This document shows, piece after piece, positions 26,689 to 34,543 of a stretch of 64,000 nucleotides of DNA; the first letter of the stretch is position 1, and each line of letters starts with the position of its first letter. The stretch is from Flavobacteriia bacterium. Its GTDB lineage: Bacteria; Bacteroidota; Bacteroidia; Flavobacteriales_D; Crocinitomicaceae. The notes below the pieces were generated by a model that ran no database searches, was not told where the DNA came from, and was given only the letters and a program-made list of their open reading frames with translations. The DNA lies in contig JAPLEV010000008.1 of NCBI GenBank assembly GCA_026391005.1, positions 1 to 64,000 of the forward strand. Reading direction: 5' to 3'. The translations under genes and the position numbers were made by a program.

Positions 26689-27285
26689 TTAATTCGATTT
26701 AGTTACTGATAACCATTTGGAAACATATTTGCCAATCACATCAAATTCAAGATTAACCGTATCACCAATCTTCATCTCATGAAAGTTGGTGTTATGATAG
26801 GTATAAGGAATGATACAAACTGAAAAAGAGTCTTTATCTGAATTCACTACGGTTAAGCTCGTTCCATTAATGGTTATTGACCCTTTTTCCACCGTAATTT
26901 CCTTAGATTGGTGCGAAAAATCATATTTCCAACTTCCATTCTCTTCTAAAACGTTTGTGCAAGTTGCAATACAATCTACATGTCCCTGAACGATATGCCC
27001 ATCAATGCGTCCGTTCATCAACATTGAACGTTCGAGATTTACCTTCGTTCCAATTAGCCAATTCGATAAATTAGTCACAGACAAGGTTTCCTTTATTGCC
27101 GTTACTACATAAGATGAATTGGCATTGTCGATATCAACTACGGTAAGGCAACATCCGTTATGGGCAACACTTTGGTCTACTTTTAATTGGTCGGTAAAGG
27201 CGGCCTTTATAGTAAAATTTACATTGTCTTTTTCTATTTGAATGGCTACTACAACACCCATTTCTTCAATTATTCCAGTGAACAT
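26689..27285 (-). CDS. ribE: Riboflavin synthase, alpha subunit
   Basis: Catalyses dismutation of two 6,7-dimethyl-8-ribityllumazines to riboflavin. The 198-residue protein has two lumazine-binding repeats: MFTGIIEEMGVV with NGCCLTVVD, and RIDGHIVQGHVD with NGTSLTVVN. The MFTGIIE start is diagnostic. No other riboflavin gene is adjacent and the short upstream gap holds no FMN riboswitch. It heads a run of four close minus-strand genes. Confidence 0.94.
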   Translation of the reverse strand: MFTGIIEEMGVVVAIQIEKDNVNFTIKAAFTDQLKVDQSVAHNGCCLTVVDIDNANSSYVVTAIKETLSVTNLSNWLIGTKVNLERSMLMNGRIDGHIVQGHVDCIATCTNVLEENGSWKYDFSHQSKEITVEKGSITINGTSLTVVNSDKDSFSVCIIPYTYHNTNFHEMKIGDTVNLEFDVIGKYVSKWLSVTKSN

Positions 27286-27309
27286 AACACGCTTTAATTA
27301 AATAATCCT

Positions 27310-27317
27310 CAAAAGTA
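27310..27317 (-). promoter_or_regulatory. -7 promoter element TACTTTTG (minus strand) for ribE
   Basis: The plus strand reads CAAAAGTA, an exact TAnnTTTG match on the minus strand, 24 bases before the ribE ATG. Confidence 0.55.
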
Positions 27318-27331
27318 AGGGGATAATTGGA

Positions 27332-28018
27332 CTATGCCAAAGTTAATTTATATCCAACTCCTCGAATTGAGTGAAAAAACTTACCTTCTTTAAGATCGGC
27401 CTCGAAAATTTTACGATAAGATAAAATATAATTATCAATGGTTCTAGGTGTTGGAAATTGATCCATACCCCAAATTTTATCTAATATCTCATCTCGGGAT
27501 AACACTCTTCCGATATTTTCAGCAAAGAGATGCAATAAATCAACTTCTCTTTTTGAGAAAACATGCAGGCTTTTTCCCTCTGAATCAAGTACTTCAAATG
27601 TGTTAAAATCAATTGATTTATTTCCAATATTAAGAACGTGATGGATGGTTTTCTTTGATGGAATTGCTAATAGAATTTTGACTTTTAAAAGTAATTCTTC
27701 CAAATCGAATGGCTTCGGCAAGTAATCATTTCCCCCTGCCTTTAATCCAACAACACGATCAACTGTTGTTCCTTTGGCCGATAAAAATAAAATGGGAACT
27801 TCACTAAATCTTCGTATTTCTCTACAAACATCAATACCATTTGCTCCTGGCAACATCACATCTAATATCACTAAATCACTCGTACTCATTTCCTCTGCCT
27901 TTTCAAAGGCCAAGTTGCCTTTCTGAATATCGATTACTTCGTATCCTTCATAACTTAAATTCATCTTAATAGAATCTAATAAGACTGACTCATCTTCCAC
28001 TAAATAAATCCGTTTCAT
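27332..28018 (-). CDS. OmpR/PhoB-family response regulator (orphan)
   Basis: The 228-residue protein has an N-terminal receiver domain (acidic pair in YLVEDESV, phospho-acceptor Asp in LVILDVMLPG at about 54, Ser/Thr switch in PILFLSA, Lys in DYLPKPF) and a C-terminal winged helix-turn-helix (about 130-228; KREVDLLHLFAEN, RTIDNYILSYRKIF, IRGVGYKL). All phosphorylation residues are intact. No histidine kinase lies next to it, so its partner is elsewhere. It is divergently oriented from the secreted serine protease gene, with 62 bases between starts. Confidence 0.9.
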   Translation of the reverse strand: MKRIYLVEDESVLLDSIKMNLSYEGYEVIDIQKGNLAFEKAEEMSTSDLVILDVMLPGANGIDVCREIRRFSEVPILFLSAKGTTVDRVVGLKAGGNDYLPKPFDLEELLLKVKILLAIPSKKTIHHVLNIGNKSIDFNTFEVLDSEGKSLHVFSKREVDLLHLFAENIGRVLSRDEILDKIWGMDQFPTPRTIDNYILSYRKIFEADLKEGKFFHSIRGVGYKLTLA

Positions 28019-28043
28019 TGAAAGTACAATTAAACAATTATAT

Positions 28044-28051
28044 TATATTTG
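28044..28051 (+). promoter_or_regulatory. -7 promoter element TATATTTG for the secreted protease
   Basis: Exact TAnnTTTG match, 29 bases before the ATG at 28081. A TTG at 28018-28020 is a possible -33 box, but the spacing (23) is long. Confidence 0.55.
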
Positions 28052-28080
28052 TCAGTGAAATTAATCAATAATCTGCAACT

Positions 28081-30495
28081 ATGAAAATACGCCTACTCTA
28101 TATCGCCTTATTGCTTCTTATGACTAACACGAAAGGTTATTCACAAGAAAACATCCCGGTATTATCGAAGCAAATTTTTGATAAAAATATTCCTCTAACT
28201 ATTATTTCCGCACCGGAAATGAATGCTATCCATGCTGAAGACTTAGAGAGGGATAAAAATGGCGTATTGTATCGTATTGGTGTAAATAGACCTGCTAATA
28301 TTTCCTTAAATAATACTGGCATCTGGAAGACCTTACCTAATGGCGACCGACAATGGCAAATGCATATAAAATCTCCTGGTGCTGAAGCTATCAGCTTTCT
28401 TTTTGAGGTATTTAAGATCTATGGTGGAGCCACCTTGAATATTCAAGACATTACTGGAAAACCATTACACAATACCCTTACATCGAAAGATGTTGAATCT
28501 CACTTTATGCAAAATGCAGCATTATGTTTTGGGGATGAAATGATATTGACACTTCATGAACCAGCTCATACGAAGACATCGGAAATTTTCATTGATCGAA
28601 TTATTTATAATTACAGGTCTACTGGCAATCCCAACGCACAAAAAATAAATGAATCGGAAGCCTGTGAAGTAAATGTGAACTGTAGCCCTGTTGGAAATAA
28701 TTGGCAGGACGAAAAAAGAGGCGTTGCAAGAATTTATGTGGTAGAAGGTGGCGGTGCTGGATGGTGTACTGGCTCTGTTGTAAACAATACAGCCTTAGAT
28801 TGTAAACCATTGTTTTTAACAGCCCTTCATTGTGGCGTTAGTGCTACTGCTGCAAATATGAATCAATGGAAATTTTATTTTCGCTATGAAGCCCTTACTT
28901 GCACTAACCCAAGTGTAGCAGGAACTTTAGATGATTATTTTATTACTGGTTGTGTTCGCATGGCGGATTCCAATGATGGTGGCGGAACATCTGGGTCTGA
29001 CTTTTTATTGGTGCAAATGGGTACACTTGCTAATCAAGCAGCAACTATTACAACCATGAAATCAGCCAACTTTAATTGTTACTGGAACGGTTGGGATGCA
29101 AACAATACGGCAACAACAGGAGGTGTGGGGATTCACCACCCGGCAGGTGACATCAAAAAAATATCCACCTTTAACGGAACTACCGTTTCAACAACTTGGG
29201 GTGGATCCGTTTCTAATACACATTGGAGATTAACTTGGTCCGCTAATTCAAATGGTCATGGCGTTACAGAAGGAGGGTCATCAGGTTCGCCACTGTTTAA
29301 TAACAGCTCTGGTAGAATTATTGGAACTCTTACGGGGGGGGGCTCTTTTTGTACAGCATTAAATTCACCAGATAGTTATGGTAAAATGTCTTATCACTGG
29401 ACAAGTAATGGGACGCCAAACAACGAAAGATTAAAAACATTCCTTGATCCGGGGAATACTGGCTTACTCGTTTTAAACGGATCTTCTGATCCTTGTACAG
29501 CGGTAAATCCTACGGTACCTGTAGCTCAATTCAGCGCTACACCAACAACAGTTAATTCGGGTGGAACGGTTAGTTTTACCGATTTAAGTACTGGTTCTCC
29601 GACATCATGGGCTTGGACTATTTCAGGAAGTGGTTGGAGCTATACAGGTGGAACTTCAGCTACTTCACAAAACCCTCAAGTAATCTTTAATACCGTAGGT
29701 CAATATACCGTTACTTTAGTAGCTAGCAATTCAATGGGAAGTGATAATGAAGTTAAATCAAATTACATAACCGTCACCCAACAAAGTGGACCATGTGCTG
29801 GCTCATCTGCTACCTGCGATGAATATATAAATAATGTCCTTTTGAACACTATTAACAACACAACCGCCTGTTCAGCTGGTGGATTTGGTAATTATTCAGC
29901 AATGAGTACGACATTAGCAAAGGGCTCACCTTATACAGTGACAGTTTCGCCTGCAATCAATGGAGCACCTGGTGCTTATACCGATGATGAGATTGCTGTT
30001 TGGATAGATTACAACAACGACCTTGATTTTGTCGACGCTGGGGAGCGAATAGCCTATGTTTTAGTTGCTGCTGGATGGAACAATGTCTTTAACTTTGTGG
30101 TACCAGCGACTGCAACAACAGCCCTTGTCAACATGCGCGTACGCATTTCTTATTCTGTAGACGGCGCCATCATTCCTTGTGGAGAAAGCACATACGGTGA
30201 GGTAGAAGATTATAAGGTTAATATAGTTGCAAGTTCAGGTCTTGAAGAAAATAATTTAGATGGATTATCCATCTTCCCGAATCCGACGAATGATTTTATT
30301 ACAATTGATTTAACCTCTGGTAATGCAATTGTTAACGAAATTAAACTCGTAGATTTAACCGGAAAGACTTTATTAACGAGTACAATAATTAATAATTCCA
30401 CCAAATTAGATTTGCATTTGTTTTCTGCAGGTATCTATCATGTGATTGTTAACACGAATGAGGGGTCAGTCACACGTAAAATAATTAAACTTTAA
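28081..30495 (+). CDS. Secreted trypsin-like serine protease (lysyl-endopeptidase-like), T9SS-sorted
   Basis: The 804-residue protein has a signal peptide (1-21), a propeptide-like region to about 190, and an S1-type protease domain (about 195-470) with His in FLTALHCGV (about 247), Asp in SGSDFLLVQM (about 305) and Ser in EGGSSGSPLF (about 402). The triad order and CGV/GSSGSPL context resemble Achromobacter lysyl endopeptidase. A PKD domain (about 478-562, VSFTDLSTGSPTSWAW), a GEVED domain (about 585-713, WIDYNNDLDFVDAGER) and a sorting domain (733-804) follow. Lys specificity is inferred only. A G9 tract (29334-29342) lies in codons about 25 residues after the catalytic Ser. It ends at a strong terminator. 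Confidence 0.87.
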   Translation: MKIRLLYIALLLLMTNTKGYSQENIPVLSKQIFDKNIPLTIISAPEMNAIHAEDLERDKNGVLYRIGVNRPANISLNNTGIWKTLPNGDRQWQMHIKSPGAEAISFLFEVFKIYGGATLNIQDITGKPLHNTLTSKDVESHFMQNAALCFGDEMILTLHEPAHTKTSEIFIDRIIYNYRSTGNPNAQKINESEACEVNVNCSPVGNNWQDEKRGVARIYVVEGGGAGWCTGSVVNNTALDCKPLFLTALHCGVSATAANMNQWKFYFRYEALTCTNPSVAGTLDDYFITGCVRMADSNDGGGTSGSDFLLVQMGTLANQAATITTMKSANFNCYWNGWDANNTATTGGVGIHHPAGDIKKISTFNGTTVSTTWGGSVSNTHWRLTWSANSNGHGVTEGGSSGSPLFNNSSGRIIGTLTGGGSFCTALNSPDSYGKMSYHWTSNGTPNNERLKTFLDPGNTGLLVLNGSSDPCTAVNPTVPVAQFSATPTTVNSGGTVSFTDLSTGSPTSWAWTISGSGWSYTGGTSATSQNPQVIFNTVGQYTVTLVASNSMGSDNEVKSNYITVTQQSGPCAGSSATCDEYINNVLLNTINNTTACSAGGFGNYSAMSTTLAKGSPYTVTVSPAINGAPGAYTDDEIAVWIDYNNDLDFVDAGERIAYVLVAAGWNNVFNFVVPATATTALVNMRVRISYSVDGAIIPCGESTYGEVEDYKVNIVASSGLEENNLDGLSIFPNPTNDFITIDLTSGNAIVNEIKLVDLTGKTLLTSTIINNSTKLDLHLFSAGIYHVIVNTNEGSVTRKIIKL

Positions 30496-30510
30496 TCATT
30501 CAATTTCTTA

Positions 30511-30539
30511 AAAACCGCCAAAATTGGCGGTTTTTTTTT
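30511..30539 (+). terminator. Intrinsic terminator after the serine protease gene
   Basis: AAAACCGCCA (30511-30520) pairs with TGGCGGTTTT (30525-30534), with a four-base loop and a T run to 30539. It excludes the longer uvrC reading that would start with TTG at 30524 inside the hairpin. Confidence 0.92.
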
Positions 30540-30553
30540 GCTTATTATCGTTC

Positions 30554-32362
30554 ATGAAAAGCACTAGTGAACATCTCGAATATATTAATAGTATGCCTGA
30601 GAAACCGGGCGTGTATAAATACTTTTCAATAAGTGAAAAGATTCTTTACGTTGGAAAAGCAAAAAACCTAAAAAAGCGGGTTGGTTCCTATTTTAACAAA
30701 AACATAGTTGATGCAAAAACAAGAATTCTCGTAAAACAAATTTTTCGCATTGAATACCTTATTGTTGATACGGAATTAGATGCATTATTATTAGAGAACA
30801 ACCTCATCAAAACCTATCAGCCGAAATATAATATTTTACTTAAGGATGATAAGACCTTCCCATGGATAGGAATAAAAAATGAAGCTTATCCAAGAATTAT
30901 TACAACACGAAAAAAAATAGCAGATGGCACACAATACTTTGGGCCATACGCTAATGTAAAAATGATGAACACGCTCCTTACACTCATAAAAGAAACCTAC
31001 ACCCTACGGACATGTAATTATGAGTTAAGTAAGAAAAATATTGAGTCAAAAAAGTTTAATGTCTGCTTAGATTATCATATTGGGAAGTGCAAAGGCCCTT
31101 GTATTAATGAACAAAACGAAAGTGAATACCAAGAAACCATCGAACAAATAGAACAACTCTTGAAAGGAAAGACCTTTTCACTTATTCAAACCTTAAAATC
31201 AAAAATGCGAATCGCTTCTGAAGCCTTGCAGTTTGAGAAAGCACAAGAATATAAAAATATTATTTTTCAAATAGAAAAATACAAATCAAAATCCACGGTT
31301 GCTTCTGGACAATTATATGATATCGATGTGTTGGGAGTAATAGAAGATGAAAAATCATTTTTTATTAACTACCTGGTTGTCGTGGAGGGAGCAATAATTC
31401 ATGGGTTTTCTGCTGAAATAACAAAAAAATTGAACGAGTCAAAAGCAGATGTAATAGCGTATACGCTTCCAGAACTCCGTCTTCGATATGGAAGCAATAG
31501 TAAAGAGGTGATTTTATCAGAGTCGATAGCCATTTCCTTTGAAGATTTTATGCTTACAATTCCATCGAGAGGGGATAAAAAACAATTGTTAGACCTTTCC
31601 ATAAAAAACGCCACTTTTTATCGATTAGACCAGCGAAAAAAAGAGCGTTTATTGTCACCGGAAAGAAATACGGAAAGAATCTTAGAGCAACTGAAACGTG
31701 ATTTTAAATTAACGATTCTGCCAACTCATATTGAATGTTTTGACAATTCAAATTTACAAGGGACCAATGCTGTTTCTGCCTGTGTTGTTTTTAAAAATGG
31801 GAAACCAAGTAAGAAAGATTACCGTCATTTTTTAATAAAAACGGTGGATGGCCCCGATGATTTCGCCTCCATGCGAGAAGTGGTTTACAGGCGATATAAA
31901 CGCATGCTAACCGAAAAAGAGTCGTTGCCAAACTTGATTGTTATTGATGGTGGAAAAGGACAGCTTAGCGCCGCAATGGAGTCAATTGATGAATTAGGAT
32001 TAAGAGGACAGATTACCGTAATTGGCATTGCTAAAAAACTGGAAGAGATCTTTTTCCCTGGTGATAGTTACCCTTTATACATTGATAAAAAATCGGAAAG
32101 CTTAAAAGTGATTCAACACCTGCGGAATGAAGCGCACCGTTTTGGGATAACACATCACAGAAACTTAAGAAGTAAAAATAGCATCACCTCATCATTATTA
32201 AGTATTCCAGGGATTGGAGAAATGACAATGGAGAAACTCTTTCAAAAATTTAAAACGGTGAAGGCCATGAAAGAAGCGCAAGAGATTGACATAGTGTCTG
32301 TAATAGGGAAATCTAAAACTACGGTACTTACTGCTTATTTTAAACAGGAAATTAACGAATAA
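30554..32362 (+). CDS. uvrC: Excinuclease ABC subunit C
   Basis: UvrC makes the two incisions flanking a lesion during nucleotide excision repair with UvrA and UvrB. The 602-residue protein has the GIY-YIG nuclease (about 12-92; PGVYKYF, ILYVGKAKNLKKRV), a cysteine-bearing insert (CLDYHIGKCKGPC), the UVR UvrB-binding motif (about 200-235), the RNase H-like domain (about 370-530; IECFDNSNLQGT, LIVIDGGKGQLS, RNEAHRFGITHHR) and a C-terminal helix-hairpin-helix (LSIPGIGEMTMEKLF). ATG 30554 follows the terminator and gives the normal N-terminus. Its last 11 bases overlap the converging M43 gene. No clear promoter was found. Confidence 0.95.
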   Translation: MKSTSEHLEYINSMPEKPGVYKYFSISEKILYVGKAKNLKKRVGSYFNKNIVDAKTRILVKQIFRIEYLIVDTELDALLLENNLIKTYQPKYNILLKDDKTFPWIGIKNEAYPRIITTRKKIADGTQYFGPYANVKMMNTLLTLIKETYTLRTCNYELSKKNIESKKFNVCLDYHIGKCKGPCINEQNESEYQETIEQIEQLLKGKTFSLIQTLKSKMRIASEALQFEKAQEYKNIIFQIEKYKSKSTVASGQLYDIDVLGVIEDEKSFFINYLVVVEGAIIHGFSAEITKKLNESKADVIAYTLPELRLRYGSNSKEVILSESIAISFEDFMLTIPSRGDKKQLLDLSIKNATFYRLDQRKKERLLSPERNTERILEQLKRDFKLTILPTHIECFDNSNLQGTNAVSACVVFKNGKPSKKDYRHFLIKTVDGPDDFASMREVVYRRYKRMLTEKESLPNLIVIDGGKGQLSAAMESIDELGLRGQITVIGIAKKLEEIFFPGDSYPLYIDKKSESLKVIQHLRNEAHRFGITHHRNLRSKNSITSSLLSIPGIGEMTMEKLFQKFKTVKAMKEAQEIDIVSVIGKSKTTVLTAYFKQEINE

Positions 32363-34517
32363 TAAAAGGAAGAGTAACAGATCTACCTTCAGAAATTAAT
32401 TGAATAAGGTAAGTACCTGCCGACAATTTCTGTGTGTCTAACACCAATAAGTTTTCTCCTTCAATCGCCATAATTGCATTTCCCTGCAAAAACTTTCCAG
32501 TTATATCTAACATTTTATAATGAATGGCAGTATTTAACTGAGCGTTAAACTGAACCGTGATTGCATCCTCAGCAGGATTGGGGAAAATTGAAACGCCATT
32601 AACAAGCCCCTCCATATCAGAAATAGTTGCTATTTGAACTATTTCATCTGATGGTCCTCCAGCATATAAATTAATATCATCTAAGTAAAAATTATTACCT
32701 CCCTCTCCTTCAAATCGAAAACGCATTCTAAAATCTGAAGTGAAGTAATTATTTGTCACATTCGGCATATGAACCGTTACCCAATCATCGTTTGAAGTTG
32801 GAGCCCAAGAACTTCCTGATGCATAAGGTGATAATAGATTGCCGCTAATTGTTTTTCGCTGCGCCCAAGTATTACCACAATTATTTGTAATAAAAACCTT
32901 CAAGTATTCGAAATCATCAACCGTTCTTTTTCGGTATGCATAACGAAAACTCAAGGTCACTATACCGCTATCTGGAATAATGGAGAGGTCAATCGGCGCA
33001 CTAATTAATTCGTCAATATTGGACGGAGCCTGACCAAAATTTCCAAGTTTTGCACATTTAATTCCAGTATACGCAGTATTATTGCCCAGCTCAAATTCAT
33101 TATTATTATTTGGATTATATATTTCCCAGTTGGGCAAATTTGCCAGCGTTGTGTAGGATTCAAAACCTTCCCAAAAAGGAAGGGATGTTGCAGATGGTAA
33201 GACACGGATGTAATTAGTTTTCGTTTCAATGTCATTGGTAGTTCCATCGGTTGCAGTAAGCGTAACAGGATATAAGCCAGGTAGATTATACGTTACGATT
33301 GGATTAGCAATAGAAGATGAGGATGGATTGCCACCTATAAAACTCCAAACTCGGCTAGTTACTAAATTAAACGAAGCATCTAAAAACTCGACAGACTGAC
33401 CTTGACAAATAGTTGTTTGATCTGCCGTAAAATCAGCGTTACACAACGTGAGCAGGCCTCCTGCACCGGTCGCTAAGAGATTAGGAGCCGACCATAAATT
33501 AGATCGTCCAGTATTATTAGATTGTAAAGCCGTTCGCATGCGTGTTTTTTGTCCTTCAGTAAACATTTTAGAACAATACGAGTAATCCATGTAATTTTCA
33601 ACATTGTCGCGGATATCAAATCCCCAATATGCATTATCAGAATTACAGGTATTGGAATTCAAAACACAGGCCTGTACACCAATACAATTGGGGGTGTCGG
33701 CAACACCATCATCCGTATTACAATTGGTCGCAAGAGCGGGATTATTTGTAGAACCCCAGGTGTGTGGTAAATTTAACCAGTGACCTACTTCATGCGTTAA
33801 TACCCTTGCGTGAGAAACAGAACTTGTTCCTACAGAACCCAAATAATTATGTAATAACCAAATACCATTAGTCATATTAGTGGCCGAATTACCAGATGGA
33901 TAAGAAGTATATCCTGCTGCGCCACCAATATTTCCACAAACAAAAACATTCAGGTAATTATTTCCTGGCCATTGCCCTTGAAAAACGTTATTTTCATTAA
34001 TCACAACACCTACCTGATCATCCCCATTGTCGCCTAAGTAACTGTAGGGAGACAAGGTTCGTGTTACGCCATTGAAACAAGCACCATTTGGCGCTTTAGT
34101 CGCTAGTACAAATTCCACTTCGATATCTGCAGGCATCCCAAGAAATTCAGCATGAACAGTTAAAGCATCAAGGTTTTGAAGTCTAAAATCGCGGTTTAAG
34201 TTAGCTAAACCCGTCAAGATTTGCTCATGCGAAATGTTTTCAATTCCATTGTTATGGAGCACGTGAAAAACTACAGGGATTTTATAAACTATTCCCTTTT
34301 CTATTGGGTCTTTGGTTGCTTTTTGGTATTCTGCCTTGTCTTTTGCAAACTGCACAGCAAAAGCTGAATCCTTCAGCGCCTCGATTAATTTTATATGCTG
34401 GTGGCAATACTCGACACTTTCTCCTTCCCTAGCATTCGATGCATCAAATGGTTTTTTCTGGGCTAAAATCGAAATAGATGATGCAATAAAACAACATAAA
34501 AAAAGGATATTTTTCAT
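32352..34517 (-). CDS. Secreted M43-family metalloprotease, T9SS-sorted (copy B)
   Basis: A pappalysin/cytophagalysin-type zinc protease: LTHEVGHWLNLPHTWG (about 237-252) is the HExxHxxGxxH-type zinc site and MDYSYCSKMFTEGQ the Met-turn. A signal peptide (ending SILAQ), the catalytic domain (about 75-345), a PKD domain (about 365-440), a jelly-roll domain (about 445-635) and a sorting domain (about 650-721) follow in order. I chose ATG 34517 because this methionine aligns with the first residue of the neighbouring paralogue; an ATG ten codons upstream (34547) overlaps the paralogue's stop and is the alternative. The two genes are tandem copies, probably one transcript. Substrate is unknown. 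Confidence 0.88.
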   Translation of the reverse strand: MKNILFLCCFIASSISILAQKKPFDASNAREGESVEYCHQHIKLIEALKDSAFAVQFAKDKAEYQKATKDPIEKGIVYKIPVVFHVLHNNGIENISHEQILTGLANLNRDFRLQNLDALTVHAEFLGMPADIEVEFVLATKAPNGACFNGVTRTLSPYSYLGDNGDDQVGVVINENNVFQGQWPGNNYLNVFVCGNIGGAAGYTSYPSGNSATNMTNGIWLLHNYLGSVGTSSVSHARVLTHEVGHWLNLPHTWGSTNNPALATNCNTDDGVADTPNCIGVQACVLNSNTCNSDNAYWGFDIRDNVENYMDYSYCSKMFTEGQKTRMRTALQSNNTGRSNLWSAPNLLATGAGGLLTLCNADFTADQTTICQGQSVEFLDASFNLVTSRVWSFIGGNPSSSSIANPIVTYNLPGLYPVTLTATDGTTNDIETKTNYIRVLPSATSLPFWEGFESYTTLANLPNWEIYNPNNNNEFELGNNTAYTGIKCAKLGNFGQAPSNIDELISAPIDLSIIPDSGIVTLSFRYAYRKRTVDDFEYLKVFITNNCGNTWAQRKTISGNLLSPYASGSSWAPTSNDDWVTVHMPNVTNNYFTSDFRMRFRFEGEGGNNFYLDDINLYAGGPSDEIVQIATISDMEGLVNGVSIFPNPAEDAITVQFNAQLNTAIHYKMLDITGKFLQGNAIMAIEGENLLVLDTQKLSAGTYLIQLISEGRSVTLPFIIR

Positions 34518-34543
34518 TTTACAATTGACTTTATTTATTGTAA

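Noticed and set aside
30524-30553. Ten-residue extension of uvrC from a TTG
   Set aside because: It would start within the terminator hairpin and T run; ATG 30554 gives the normal UvrC N-terminus.
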